The notes: generated by a model not told the origin, from the letters alone. A stretch of DNA of 64,000 nucleotides from Deinococcus aerolatus (GCF_014647055.1 NZ_BMOL01000004.1:178474-242473), one strand, 5' to 3'. Counted from the stretch's first letter, positions 8,124-20,315 are shown. A program made the numbers and translations.

Positions 8124-11045
8124 TCAGATGGACTGCACGCTGAACTTCAGGCCCAGTTCCTGCACCTCGGTGTTGGGATCACGTCCGGCCACCAGGGCGT
8201 AGGCGGCGCGCTCCGGGGTCAGGTAGGTGTCCATGACGCGTTTGAGGTCCGCTGCGGTGACCGCCAGCAGCCGCGCCTTATAGGCCTCCTGCACGTCCGG
8301 CGTGAAGCCCGCCTGATCACCGAAGAAGCGCAGGCGGCCCACGGTGTCCGGGCTGGTCAGCGGGTCCAGGGTCTTGCTGGCCGACAGGACCGCCTCGGTG
8401 ATTTCGCGCTGGCCCGGCGCGGTGTTCAGAAAGGCGCGGGCGTCGCGGAACACCCGGTAGGTGCGGGCAATATGGGGGTCGCGGTAGCTGGACATGGCGA
8501 ACACGCCCTCGCGCGGGTCAAACGACGCGTTGCCGCCGTATGCGCCGCCCTTCTCGCGGAGCTCCTTGAGCAGGTACTCGCTTCTCAGCAGGCGGGCCAG
8601 CACCAGCAGCGCCGGGCTGTTGGGGTGGGTGTACGGCACCGTCTCGAAGGCCACCGCGTTGAACGCCACCGGCGAATCGGTCACGCGCGCCTGCGGGCCG
8701 CCGTCATGCAACTGCGGCTGCGGGCGGCCGACTGCGGCGTCCCCGGTGAACAGGGTCGTCAGCGGCATCAGGTCCAGCGTCAGGTCGTCCTCGGTGGCGG
8801 TCAGGCACAGCACCGGCTGGCCGGAAAGCAGCAGCGTATGGATGCGCCCGAAGCGTTCCAGCAGGTCGTCCAGACCGCCGTCTTCCACGATCTGCTTGAG
8901 GCGTCCCAGTCCGCTCAGGCCGCCCCAGGTTTCGCCGATGGCGGCGGCGGGGCTGACCTGCGCGGCGGCCAGACGCTCGGCATACGCGTTGCCGGAATTG
9001 ACCACGCTGGCCTTGAGCCCGGCCAGACGCTGCTTGAGCAGTTGCTCCAGCCGCTCGCAGGTGAATTCGGGGGCAGAGATGATGTCGCGCATCACTTCCA
9101 CCAGCGCCGCGCCGTTGCGGGCCAGCGCCTTGCCGCTGAACGACACGGCCAGCCGCAGCCGGTGCAGGTCATCCGGGCGCACGCCGCTGCTGGCGCTGGC
9201 GCTGACGCCGCCGGTCACAGCCTCGATGCGGCGGCTTAGGGCCACGTAATCCTGGCCTGCCGCGCCGCTCTTGGTCACGGCGAAGGTGTACAGGGGCAGC
9301 ACGTCCAGCAGGTCGTCCGGCAGTTCCGGCAGTCTTACCTGCACGTCCAGGTACGTCAGGCCGCCGGTGGGCTGCGGCACGCGGGCAATCACGGCGCGGC
9401 CCGCCTGCTCGGTGCTGTACGGCACCGGGGGAATGCTGGCCGGCACATCGGACAGGGCCAGCGTCGGCAGCACGTTGGGGTCACTCTCCTGCGCCTGCAA
9501 TTCCTTGAGCCGCAGGCTCTCGGCCACGATGCGGGCGCGGTCCTCGTCGCTGAAGTTGGCACTGAGGCGCCCCACCAGCTCGCGCTCCTGCTCGGCCATG
9601 TGGGTGACCAGTTCGGGATCGGGGGCCAGTTCCAGCGTGACGCGGTGGGGGTTGTCCAGCAGTTCACGCTGCAGCATCGGCTCGAACACCTGACCCGCCG
9701 TCAGGTCGGCCCGCAGCCGCTCCAGCTGGGTGTCCAGCCGCAGCCCGGTCAGCGGGTCGCCGCCGTATAGCCACGGCCCCAGCAGGCGGAACATCACGCC
9801 CAGCGCGTAGGGAAAGCCGGAGTTGCTGACCTCCTTTTGCCCGATCTCGAACTGGTGCAGGCTGCTCTCGATCAGCGCGGGGTCAATGCCCGCGTCCACG
9901 ATGGCCTTGAGGGTGTCCAGCACCAGCGCCTGAACCTCCTCGACTTTGCCCGCGCCCAGCCCCTTGAGGCCCACCGCGAAGGCCCCCTCGCGGAACGAGT
10001 CGCGGTAGCCGGTCAGGTCCGCCAGGGCGCTGCCCAGGCTCGAGTCGATCAGCGGGCGGGTCAGCGGCGCACCGGCGTTGCCCAGCAGCACATCGCTCAG
10101 GACGCTCCAGCGCAGGTTGGCGTCGGCGTCGTTGCTCAATCCCAGCTTCCACATCACGCTGACCTGGGTGCCGCGCTCGGTGTCGCTGCCGGGGTAGGTC
10201 ACGCGCTCCTGGCGCGGTTCAGTGAACGGCGTCTGATCGGGAATGCTCACGTCCAGCGTCTGGGCCTGGAAGCGCGACATCACGTGCGACTCGATCTCGT
10301 CCAGGATGCGCGGGAGGGGCAGCTTGCCGTAGGTGTAGAAAAAGGCGTTGCTGGGGTGGTAATGCGCGGCGTGAAAGGCCCGCAGGTTGTCGTAGGTCAG
10401 TGCCGGAATGTCGCTGGGCGCCCCGCCGGAATTGTTGGCGTAGGTCAGGTCCGGAAACAGCGCCTTGCCGAAGGCCCGCCACATCACCGCGCCGGGAGCG
10501 GCCATGGCCCCCTTCATCTCGTTGTAGACCACGCCCTGCAATTTCAGCTCGGTGCTGGGATCGTCGGGCGTCTCGAACTCGAAGCGGTGGCCGTCCTGCC
10601 GGAAGCTCTCGTAGCGCATCAGCGGGAAAAAGGTGGCGTCCAGATACACGCCCAGCAGATTGAAATAATCCTTCTCGTTGCGGGTGGAAAACGGATAGGT
10701 GGTCCAGTCGTTGCTGGTCATCGCGTTCATGAAGGTGTTCAGGCTGCGCGGCAGCATGGCAAAAAACGGGTCCGGGACCGGGTACTTCTGGCTGCCCATC
10801 AGGACAATGTGTTCCAGGATATGCGCCACGCCGGTGCTGTCGCGCGGCACGGTGGGAAAGGTTACGCCAAAGGCGCTGTTGTCGTCATCGCGGACCACGT
10901 GGGCATGCCGCGCCCCGTTCTCATGGGTCAGCAGGACCAGCCAGCCCTGCATTTCGGGCAGCTCTTCAACGCGGTTAACGGTGTAACGGCCCAGACGGTC
11001 ACCCACGCCGGGCAGGCTGGGCAGAGTGGAAGCAGCAGTGGTCAT
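8124..11045 (-). CDS. M16C-family zinc metallopeptidase (PreP/Cym1-like)
   Basis: A 973-residue metallopeptidase of the presequence-protease subfamily. The inverted zinc motif HILEH lies at residues 75-79 (His75, Glu78, His79), followed by the conserved block GSQKYPVPDPFF. The family normally has four homologous halves enclosing a degradation chamber that accepts short unfolded peptides; the length here fits that single-chain layout. No signal peptide is visible, so it is likely cytosolic peptide turnover. The ATG at 11045 lies 7 bases after TAAAAT (minus strand), a leaderless start. It stands alone. Confidence 0.92.
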   Translation of the reverse strand: MTTAASTLPSLPGVGDRLGRYTVNRVEELPEMQGWLVLLTHENGARHAHVVRDDDNSAFGVTFPTVPRDSTGVAHILEHIVLMGSQKYPVPDPFFAMLPRSLNTFMNAMTSNDWTTYPFSTRNEKDYFNLLGVYLDATFFPLMRYESFRQDGHRFEFETPDDPSTELKLQGVVYNEMKGAMAAPGAVMWRAFGKALFPDLTYANNSGGAPSDIPALTYDNLRAFHAAHYHPSNAFFYTYGKLPLPRILDEIESHVMSRFQAQTLDVSIPDQTPFTEPRQERVTYPGSDTERGTQVSVMWKLGLSNDADANLRWSVLSDVLLGNAGAPLTRPLIDSSLGSALADLTGYRDSFREGAFAVGLKGLGAGKVEEVQALVLDTLKAIVDAGIDPALIESSLHQFEIGQKEVSNSGFPYALGVMFRLLGPWLYGGDPLTGLRLDTQLERLRADLTAGQVFEPMLQRELLDNPHRVTLELAPDPELVTHMAEQERELVGRLSANFSDEDRARIVAESLRLKELQAQESDPNVLPTLALSDVPASIPPVPYSTEQAGRAVIARVPQPTGGLTYLDVQVRLPELPDDLLDVLPLYTFAVTKSGAAGQDYVALSRRIEAVTGGVSASASSGVRPDDLHRLRLAVSFSGKALARNGAALVEVMRDIISAPEFTCERLEQLLKQRLAGLKASVVNSGNAYAERLAAAQVSPAAAIGETWGGLSGLGRLKQIVEDGGLDDLLERFGRIHTLLLSGQPVLCLTATEDDLTLDLMPLTTLFTGDAAVGRPQPQLHDGGPQARVTDSPVAFNAVAFETVPYTHPNSPALLVLARLLRSEYLLKELREKGGAYGGNASFDPREGVFAMSSYRDPHIARTYRVFRDARAFLNTAPGQREITEAVLSASKTLDPLTSPDTVGRLRFFGDQAGFTPDVQEAYKARLLAVTAADLKRVMDTYLTPERAAYALVAGRDPNTEVQELGLKFSVQSI

Positions 11046-11129
11046 GCCAGGGATTTTAGAGCATGGGGCGGCACAGACCGTGGCTCACGCGCCCAAGTGC
11101 GCTGCGCACTCCGGGCCAGGGCCGTCCCC

Positions 11130-11644
11130 TCAGAGGCGCACGACACGCGGATGAAGGTCCAGCGCAAGGTGGCCCAGCAGGGCCTGAAAGTAGGCGAATG
11201 GATGCTTGCGGCTCTTGGTGCCCAGCGTCACCAGGACTCTGCACCCAGGGGTGGCGAGCGGCGCGAACCGGGCGATCACCCCGGCCGCCGGATCAAACAG
11301 GTGCAGAGCCGCGTCGGCCTCCCGGAAGAAGCGCTTCAGCCACCGCAGATGCGTGCTGGACAGCGTGAGGCCCGCCCCGGATGCTTCTGACGCAGCCCCC
11401 GGACAAAGGCCGAGACTGTCGCCTGCGCCGTGGCCGGAGCGCTCAGAAACGTTCCGGTTTCCACCAGCCCAAACAGCGGCCCGGCCACGATGAAGACCAC
11501 CCGGCCGTGGGCTGTTCCCGCTTCCCTGGCGACGCAGGCCCGCAAGGCCGCACTCGTCCCGCCCACCCCGACGCCTGCCAGGGCAGCCCGGATGGGCGGA
11601 AAGACCCCCAGGAAAGAAAGACCCCCAGGAAAGGAAGTCCTCAT
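11130..11644 (-). pseudogene. Frameshifted hypothetical gene (single-base loss in a G run)
   Basis: Two overlapping minus-strand frames join into one plausible protein. The N-terminal part begins at about 11644 and runs through RVVFIVAGPLFGLVETGTF to FVRG. The C-terminal part reads SSTHLRWLKRFFREADAALH to the stop at 11130. The switch falls at the run of five G near 11398-11402. One extra G there would restore a continuous reading, FVRGAASEASGAGLTLSS. The C-terminal half has normal hydrophobic patterning. I do not recognise a family. A 17-base tandem duplication (11601-11634) near the apparent start suggests a second lesion or an unreliable N-terminus. Either a decaying gene or a consensus error. 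Confidence 0.5.
11601..11634. repeat. 17-base tandem duplication
   Basis: AAGACCCCCAGGAAAGA (11601-11617) is followed directly by a second copy with one difference in the last base (11618-11634). Seventeen is not a multiple of three, so the duplication shifts the reading frame at the 5' end of the hypothetical gene on the minus strand. Confidence 0.85.
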
Positions 11645-11849
11645 CGCGTCCGATCAATGGCAATGCGGTGCTGAGGCCGCCCGTGTGTGGATGTGGGTCT
11701 GGCAGCCGAGGGTAGAGCGAAAACCGAGGGGCCAGCGTCGGGGCGGTCCCGGTGGGATCCAGAACTCCGGTGCCTTCCCACCCGCCGTCTCCTGGCACAT
11801 CACGGCAAACTCACCGGACTGCCACGGCGCGGCGCGTAAACTGACAGAC

Positions 11850-12851
11850 ATGAAGCGAGTTCGCACAACGTGGCCCGCCCTGGCCCTGGCGCTGAGCCTC
11901 GCCGTGGCCGGATGCGGTCAGCCGGTCACCGGCACCTCCACCAGCAGCGGCCGGGACATCCTGTATTTTGCCGACAATGCCGCCGGGTTGCCCGTGATGT
12001 ATCAGGGCGAGTCCTATACCGCCAACCTGAGCGTCTCCGGCGGCGCGGGGCCGTACAGCATGAGGGTCACGAGCGGCACCTTGCCCCCCGGCGTCAAGCT
12101 CAATGGGCAGCAGCTGAGCGGTACGCCCACCACCACCGGCACCTACCGGTTCACGCTGGAAGTGACCGACTCCACCCTCAGCACCCGTGCCAAGGAATAC
12201 ACGGTCAACGTGAACACCCTGCCGCCCCTGTCACTGGCCCCCAAACTGCCCTCGGGCGAGATTCGCGGCGAGACGCGCATTCCGGTGAACATCACCGCGC
12301 CCCGGAACGTGCGGGCCGCCCGGCTGAACTGGGAACTGCCCACAGGCGTGACCGTAACCCGCGTGCAGGCCTCCGAGCAGAGCGGCGTGCTGTTCTGGCA
12401 GCAGCAGGGCCAGGTGCTGACGGTGGACCTGGGCTTCAAGACCGTACCGCGCAACGGCGTGCAGGTGGCCCTGATCAGCGTTAAGCCGGCCAAGCCCGCC
12501 ACGCTGAACGCCACCAGGCTGGGTTATGAGGCCCGCGACGGGACCGGCAAGCTGCTGGCCGGCCGGACCATGGCCGGCACCGTCATGACCGAAACGCCCA
12601 AAGCGGCTGAGGCCCAGGAGGACGCGAAGCCGTCCGGGGCAGCCGAAACAGCTCCCACCCCGGCCCCGGCGCAAACGACACCGGCGGATACGGCCCCTAC
12701 TCCGACCCCCCCGACGGAGACAACGCCGACACCACCCCAGACCCCCCCCATCGACGTGCCCGGTGCACCTCCAGGGCAGGTTATCGAGCCCCCCAAGCCG
12801 CCCAACCCGGCTCCACCCGGTGCGTTCCTGAACAGGGAGGGACCGCTGTGA
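11850..12851 (+). CDS. Lipoprotein with Ig-like and cohesin-like domains
   Basis: A 333-residue surface protein. The signal peptide ends in lipobox VAGC with lipidated Cys22. Residues about 40-122 form a putative Ig domain of the He_PIG type: GAGPYSMRVTSGTLPPGVKL, then LSGTPTTTGTYRFTLEVTD. Residues about 137-240 look like a cohesin fold. They run GETRIPVNI, then NVRAARLNWELPTGVTVTRV, then GQVLTVDLGF, GVQVALISVKP and YEARDGTGK, the strand order expected of non-cellulosomal cohesins. Residues 250-333 are a Pro/Thr/Ala tail. The ATG lies 7 bases after TAAACT (leaderless). It heads an operon whose third gene carries a dockerin. The Ig call is fairly sure; the cohesin call is by pattern only. Confidence 0.7.
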   Translation: MKRVRTTWPALALALSLAVAGCGQPVTGTSTSSGRDILYFADNAAGLPVMYQGESYTANLSVSGGAGPYSMRVTSGTLPPGVKLNGQQLSGTPTTTGTYRFTLEVTDSTLSTRAKEYTVNVNTLPPLSLAPKLPSGEIRGETRIPVNITAPRNVRAARLNWELPTGVTVTRVQASEQSGVLFWQQQGQVLTVDLGFKTVPRNGVQVALISVKPAKPATLNATRLGYEARDGTGKLLAGRTMAGTVMTETPKAAEAQEDAKPSGAAETAPTPAPAQTTPADTAPTPTPPTETTPTPPQTPPIDVPGAPPGQVIEPPKPPNPAPPGAFLNREGPL

Positions 12852-13309
12852 TGCGCCGCAGGGTACTGCTGGCCGCCCTTCTTGCGGGCACGGCATGGGC
12901 CACCACCGCGCCGCCGCTGACGCTGGCGCATCAGGTCAAGAAGGCCGAAGTCATTGTGCGCGGCACGCTGGGCGCGGCGGTCAGCGTCAAGGAGGGCGAG
13001 GTCACGTATCTGGCCTACCCGCTAACGGTGGCCGAGACCATCACCGGCGACGCCGCCCGCCTGCCCCAGAACGACGGCAAGCCCGCGTTGTTCTTTCTTC
13101 AGGGCCTGGCAGATCTGCCGGAACTGAAGAGTGGACAGGAAGTCTTTGCGCTGCTGTATATCCGCAAGCAGGACAGCCCGCTGGTGGGCTTCAACCAGGG
13201 ACTGTACCCGGTCACTGACGGTAAGGTTGCGGTGGGCGATGCCAAAATGCCAATCACCGATCCTGCAAGGCTACGGGACGCCATCCGCGCCGCGCTGGAG
13301 GCCAAATGA
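12851..13309 (+). CDS. Small exported hypothetical protein, middle gene of the cohesin/dockerin operon
   Basis: A 152-residue protein with an N-terminal signal peptide (MRRRVLLAALLAGTAWA). The mature domain is beta-rich: KKAEVIVRGTLG, VTYLAYPLTVAETITGD, ALFFLQGLADLPELKSGQEV and FALLYIRKQDSPLVGFNQGLYPV. The arrangement resembles small OB-like or beta-barrel exported domains, but no family is recognised. The ATG at 12851 overlaps the preceding stop (GTGATG), and a GGGAGG lies about 10 bases upstream. The gene ends in an ATGA overlap with the next gene. The tight coupling implies that it works with the cohesin-like and dockerin proteins. Confidence 0.75.
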   Translation: MRRRVLLAALLAGTAWATTAPPLTLAHQVKKAEVIVRGTLGAAVSVKEGEVTYLAYPLTVAETITGDAARLPQNDGKPALFFLQGLADLPELKSGQEVFALLYIRKQDSPLVGFNQGLYPVTDGKVAVGDAKMPITDPARLRDAIRAALEAK

Positions 13310-14073
13310 AGCGCCTGAACTGTCTGCGTTCCCTGGGAATCGTGCTGCTGGGTGCCGCCCTGGGCGTGGCCGACGCCGCTAGCGTCAAGCTGCAGCCGCA
13401 GGGCGAGGCCCTGACCCGCGCCGTGCAGGCGGCCCTGGGCGCGATCAGCACGAAAGAACTGCCGGTCACGCTGGACAGCGGCAGCGGCACCGTGCTGACC
13501 CTGGGCGGCGCGGGCAGCAGCGCCGCGCCGTTTAACCCCGACGTGGCGGCCCGCGTGGTCACGGTGGCCGGGGCGCGGCGCATCGAGTTCAATCCGGCTG
13601 GCCCGCTGCCATTGGAGCAGGCCGTGCAGCAGGAACTGGCCCGTGAGCTGGGTTTCAAGGAGTGGACCGCCGAGGCGGCCCGCACCCGCCTGAGCGGCGC
13701 GGACCTGAACGGCGACGGCAAGATTGACCTGAAAGACTTGGCGATCCTGATGGAGAACTACGGCAAGGCCAACTCGGTGGGTGACCTGAACCAGGACCGC
13801 AAGGTGGACGACGCGGACCTGCGGATCTTCAGCAGTCAGTACAAGCCCACGCCGGAGCCGGAGCCAGTGCCCGCCCAGGAGAAGCCAGCTGAGACGAAGC
13901 CGGGCGACGCGGAGAAGCCCGGCACCACGCCCACGCCGGTGGCTCCTGGCACGACACCGCCCACGACGCCTCCGGCCACGCCGCCAGCGGACCCGGCCCC
14001 TGTCACGCCACCCGCCCCGTTCCCTCCCGTGCCAACTCCGCCCACTGACCCGGCGCCGCCGAAGCAGCCTTAA
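13306..14073 (+). CDS. Exported protein with type I dockerin domain and proline-rich tail
   Basis: A 255-residue protein with a signal peptide (residues 1-25) and an N-terminal domain of unknown type (26-128). A canonical pair of dockerin calcium loops follows. The first repeat, starting DLNGDGKIDLKDL, has ligands Asp133, Asn135, Asp137, Asp141 and Asp144. The second, DLNQDRKVDDADL, has Asp160, Asn162, Asp164, Asp168 and Asp171. Residues 181-255 are almost entirely Pro, Thr, Ala and Glu, as in wall-spanning or linker segments. Dockerins bind cohesins tightly in the presence of calcium. The first gene of this operon carries a cohesin-like domain, so the two are a likely partner pair at the cell envelope. 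Confidence 0.85.
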   Translation: MKRLNCLRSLGIVLLGAALGVADAASVKLQPQGEALTRAVQAALGAISTKELPVTLDSGSGTVLTLGGAGSSAAPFNPDVAARVVTVAGARRIEFNPAGPLPLEQAVQQELARELGFKEWTAEAARTRLSGADLNGDGKIDLKDLAILMENYGKANSVGDLNQDRKVDDADLRIFSSQYKPTPEPEPVPAQEKPAETKPGDAEKPGTTPTPVAPGTTPPTTPPATPPADPAPVTPPAPFPPVPTPPTDPAPPKQP

Positions 14074-14181
14074 GGCTGCTGGAGTGCGGGGGTTAGCTAG
14101 GGGTTGAGTCCAGCGCCCCCTATGCTCCGCATTCAACTGCTCCGCCTCTGCCATGAGCAGTGCCAGGATATTGCAGAACAT

Positions 14182-14210
14182 AAAAAGCGCCCCAGCCGAA
14201 GCGGGGCGCT
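14182..14210 (-). terminator. Rho-independent terminator of osmC
   Basis: On the minus strand, AGCGCCCC (14210-14203) pairs with GGGGCGCT (14193-14186) around a loop containing TTCG. It is followed by TTTTTA. This is a classical stem plus U-tract just after the osmC-type gene. Confidence 0.8.
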
Positions 14211-14229
14211 GATGTTCGTGGTTTGTTTC

Positions 14230-14667
14230 TTACTCCAGCACAGCCTCGTGGGTGATTTCCACGTTGCCCTGCATGACTTTGCTCAGGGGGCATGACTGGG
14301 CGGCCTGGGCCACGTGCTTGTCGAATTCGGCCTGATCGATGTTGCCCACCTTGCCGCGCACGTTCAGGCGCATGGCGCTGACCTTGAAGCCTGCGCCGTC
14401 CTTGACCATCTCGCAGGTGGCCTCGGTCCGCACGTCCTGCGGATCATGGCCGTGCCCGGCCAGAATGGCACACAGCTGCATGGTAAAGCAGCCCGCGTGC
14501 GCGGCGGCCAGCAGCTCTTCCGGGTTGGTGCCGGTGCCGTTCTCGAAGCGCGTGCCGAACGAATACTGCGCGTCCTTGACCGTGCCGCTCTCGGTGCTGA
14601 TGTTGCCCTTGCCACCCTTGAGGTCGCCCATCCACTGGGCATTCGCCTTTCTCGCAATATCTGCCAT
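14230..14667 (-). CDS. OsmC/Ohr-family peroxiredoxin-like protein
   Basis: A 145-residue member of the OsmC family, which reduces organic hydroperoxides using two cysteines and lipoyl or thiol partners. The reactive cysteines are seen at Cys60 ([10 protein letters not shown]) and Cys126 (AQSCPLSKV). The catalytic arginine is likely in the FGTRFENG segment (Arg40). Length and block order match OsmC rather than Ohr. I chose the ATG at 14667 ([12 protein letters not shown]); the longer frame to 14721 enters the promoter region of the divergent hydrolase gene. It has its own terminator. Confidence 0.9.
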   Translation of the reverse strand: MADIARKANAQWMGDLKGGKGNISTESGTVKDAQYSFGTRFENGTGTNPEELLAAAHAGCFTMQLCAILAGHGHDPQDVRTEATCEMVKDGAGFKVSAMRLNVRGKVGNIDQAEFDKHVAQAAQSCPLSKVMQGNVEITHEAVLE

Positions 14668-14749
14668 GCGCCCAGTCTGCCGTGCCCAGGTGTGTGGCCG
14701 TGATGACGCGGGTTCACGCACGCTTTATGGCGGCGCTACACTCCGGGCC

Positions 14750-15589
14750 ATGAATTCCCAGGAATGGATGGTGCCGGGCGCGCCGGTCAGCGGGTACGTC
14801 TGGCCAGCATCAAACCCACGCGGCGCGGTGCTGCTCTCGCACGGGGTCGGCGAGTACGCCGCCCGCTACGTGGAGCACTACCACGCCCTGATTCCCACGT
14901 TGACCGGCAACGGCTTTACCGTGTACGCCTACGATCAGCGCGGCCACGGCCATTCGCAGGGGCCGCGCGCGGTGGTGGACCTGAACGTGCTGGTACAGGA
15001 CCATCTCAAGGCCCGTCAGGCGCTGCGTGAGCGTTCCGGCGACGACGCCGCGCTGCCGCTGTTTGCCTTCGGCCACAGCATGGGGGGGTTGGTCACGGCA
15101 GCCAGCGCGTCGCGTGATCCGCGCGGGCTGGCTGGGGTAATTCTGTCCAGCCCGGCATTGCTGGTGGGCCAAAAGGAGCCGGCGCTGCTCCGGAGGCTGG
15201 CGCCGCTGCTGGCCAGGGTGGCCCCTGCCGCCCCGGTCAGCGATCTGGACACGGACGGTCTGTCGCGCCTGACCGGGGAAGTGGCTGCCTACAAGGCCGA
15301 CGAGTTGATCTACCACGGCAAGGTGCGTGCCCTGACCGCCGCCACCATGCTGGGCCTGAGCGGGCGTTTGTGGGCCGGGTACCCCGGCTGGACGCTGCCC
15401 ACGCTGGTCACTCACGGCTCGGCGGATACCATCACCAATCCGGCGGGCAGCCAGCGTTTTTTCGACACGATTGCCAGTCCAGACAAGACCCTGATCATGC
15501 AGGAAGGCGGCTACCACGAACTGCTGAACGATGAGCCGCGCGATGACATCCGGGCGGCGCTGGTGGCGTGGCTGCTGCAACGCTCCTGA
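14750..15589 (+). CDS. Alpha/beta hydrolase, monoacylglycerol-lipase-like
   Basis: A 279-residue cytosolic serine hydrolase. The catalytic triad can be read as Ser110 in GHSMGG, Asp226 in HGSADTITN and His256 in GGYHELLND. The oxyanion segment is [13 protein letters not shown], and [10 protein letters not shown] is typical of the monoacylglycerol lipase and lysophospholipase group (Hydrolase_4). It likely hydrolyses monoacylglycerols or lysophospholipids, but the substrate is inferred only from family. The ATG lies 7 bases after TACACT, a leaderless start. A weak GC hairpin (15601-15625) lies downstream, before the convergent DUF808 gene. Confidence 0.88.
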   Translation: MNSQEWMVPGAPVSGYVWPASNPRGAVLLSHGVGEYAARYVEHYHALIPTLTGNGFTVYAYDQRGHGHSQGPRAVVDLNVLVQDHLKARQALRERSGDDAALPLFAFGHSMGGLVTAASASRDPRGLAGVILSSPALLVGQKEPALLRRLAPLLARVAPAAPVSDLDTDGLSRLTGEVAAYKADELIYHGKVRALTAATMLGLSGRLWAGYPGWTLPTLVTHGSADTITNPAGSQRFFDTIASPDKTLIMQEGGYHELLNDEPRDDIRAALVAWLLQRS

Positions 15590-15676
15590 GCCGCAGGGAT
15601 GGGGGCGGCTTCAGACCTCGCCCCCGCTGTCTTGTCCCGCCTTGGCTGTGTTTCAGGTGCGGCGTGTGCCGTGCGC

Positions 15677-16621
15677 TCAGTGGCTTGCTGCTTCCTTCTT
15701 CGCGGGCCTCAGGTGCAGCGCAGCCACGATGATCCCCCCCAGCAGGAGACCCACCAGGGCAGACCCCAGCGTGTCCACCAGCCACTCCACCACGCCCTCT
15801 GCAAAGGGGATGGCGTGGCCCGCCGCCAGCGCCAGATCGTGCAGGGTGTGGGCGGGCCAGGTCAGCCCGAACTTGTCCAGACCGTCGATGATGATGTGGC
15901 CGCCCACCCACAGCATGGCCGCCGTGCCGATCACCGACAGCGCCGACATGACCATGGGCATGCCCTTGACCAGCCCGCGCCCGATGGCCTGCGCCACACC
16001 CGAACCGCTTTGGGCCAGCTTCAGGCCAAAATCGTCAGTTTTCACGATCAGGCCCACCACGCCGTAGACCAGCGCCGTGATCATCAGGGCCACCAGCACC
16101 AGAATCAGGGCACGTGAGAACAGGGGCTGCGTGGCCACCTCGGCCAGCGAGATCGCCATGATCTCCGCCGACAGGATGAAATCGGTGCGGATCGCGCCCG
16201 CGACCATCTTTTCCTCATGGGCGGTGCTGGTCAGCTTGATGACCTGCTCGGCACCGTCCTCGTGGTGGCCCCAGATCGCCTCGTAGACCTTTTCAGCCCC
16301 CTCGAAACACAGGTATGCCCCGCCCAGCATCAGCAGCGGATTGAGTGCCCACGGCAGAAACTGGCTCAGCAGCAGCGCGGCGGGCAGGATAAACACGATC
16401 TTGTTCTTCAGCGAGCCCTTGGCGATGCGCCAGATGATGGGAAGCTCGCGTTCGGGGGTAAAGCCGGTCACGTAGCGCGGCGTCACCGCCGTGTCATCCA
16501 CCACGATGCCCATGGCCTTGACGCCCGCCCGGCCCGCTGCCGCACCGATGTCGTCCACTGAGGCGGCGGCCAGTTTGGCCAGGGCCGCCACGTCGTCCAG
16601 CAGGGCCACCAGGCCGCTCAT
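15677..16621 (-). CDS. DUF808 (YedI-like) inner membrane protein
   Basis: A 314-residue integral membrane protein with several hydrophobic helices. The conserved N-terminal region is LVALLDDVAALAKLAAASVDD, then GIVVDDTAVTPRYV, followed by PIIWRIAKGSLKNK and FEGAEKVYEAIWGH. These blocks are characteristic of the DUF808 family represented by Escherichia coli YedI, whose function is not established. I chose the ATG at 16621 (MSGLVALLDD). It is convergent with the hydrolase gene. Family assignment is firm; function unknown. Confidence 0.88.
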   Translation of the reverse strand: MSGLVALLDDVAALAKLAAASVDDIGAAAGRAGVKAMGIVVDDTAVTPRYVTGFTPERELPIIWRIAKGSLKNKIVFILPAALLLSQFLPWALNPLLMLGGAYLCFEGAEKVYEAIWGHHEDGAEQVIKLTSTAHEEKMVAGAIRTDFILSAEIMAISLAEVATQPLFSRALILVLVALMITALVYGVVGLIVKTDDFGLKLAQSGSGVAQAIGRGLVKGMPMVMSALSVIGTAAMLWVGGHIIIDGLDKFGLTWPAHTLHDLALAAGHAIPFAEGVVEWLVDTLGSALVGLLLGGIIVAALHLRPAKKEAASH

Positions 16622-16750
16622 GGCAGGCACCTCAGGCACGGCGCTTCGGTGGTGGCGGAAAGAAGACAGGCGCTCATCAGTTCGCCGACCTTATCAAGGA
16701 TGGGGCCGCTGACGGCTGCCGGAACAACCCACGCTGTCCCCATTCCCCTT

Positions 16751-16994
16751 ATGGAATCCTTCTGGAACAAGCTGAAACCGATGCGGGGCATCCTGGCGGC
16801 CTTCGTCCTGAGCGGCGCCAACGGCTGCATGCACATGCTGCTCTCTCAGGTCCACCCTGCTGTTTCTGTGCACGCTGGTGGGGTACGCGCGCTGGCTGCC
16901 AGCCGGACCAACATCCTCCGAGAGCATGAGAAAGAGGCCATTCCCCTGCAGCTGCCCTCATCCCGAATCTAAGAATATTGTATACAATATCCAT
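16751..16994 (+). pseudogene. Possible frameshifted small membrane protein
   Basis: The stretch 16640-16994 holds no clear intact gene. From an ATG at 16751 a frame reads MESFWNKLKPMRGILAAFVL then [13 protein letters not shown], with one hydrophobic helix. In another frame, directly after that point, [20 protein letters not shown] reads like a second helix. A single-base change near 16847 would join the two into a two-helix protein of about 75 residues. It could also be chance, because GC-rich frames are often open. Low confidence. Confidence 0.25.
16975..16990. promoter_or_regulatory. 16-bp perfect palindrome: GntR operator overlapping a leaderless -10
   Basis: ATATTGTATACAATAT is a perfect palindrome, far more AT-rich than its surroundings. 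The core TTGTATACAA fits the TTGT-N2-ACAA style of FCD-type GntR operators. Inside it, TACAAT (16983-16988) is a TANNNT -10 hexamer ending 6 bases before the ATG at 16995. Binding here would block the regulator gene's own leaderless promoter. Confidence 0.8.
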
Positions 16995-17672
<678 letters not shown>

Positions 17673-17746
17673 GCGCCCTTTCTCTTTGTCCCTTCTTCTT
17701 TTTGTCCCTTTTCCTCTAGAACTTCAGACCTCCCAAGGAGTTTTCC

Positions 17747-18679
<933 letters not shown>

Positions 18680-18736
18680 CTCCCGCCCGGTTGCCCGCCC
18701 ACTCCACTTACTTCACACCCGATCAAGGAGACTCCC

Positions 18737-20308
<1,572 letters not shown>

Positions 20309-20315
20309 GCCGCGA

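Noticed and set aside
9837..11390. 517-residue plus-strand frame opposite the M16C peptidase
   Set aside because: Gln/Arg/His-rich shadow with no family features. The minus-strand peptidase explains the region.
11430..11849. Upstream extension of the cohesin-like lipoprotein frame
   Set aside because: The lipoprotein signal peptide begins exactly at ATG 11850, 7 bases after TAAACT. The extension is antisense to the frameshifted gene.
17673..17746. Pyrimidine-rich repeat TTTGTCCCTT between the GntR and proline dehydrogenase genes
   Set aside because: Considered as a regulatory RNA or terminator, but no hairpin forms. It is noted only as unusual composition.
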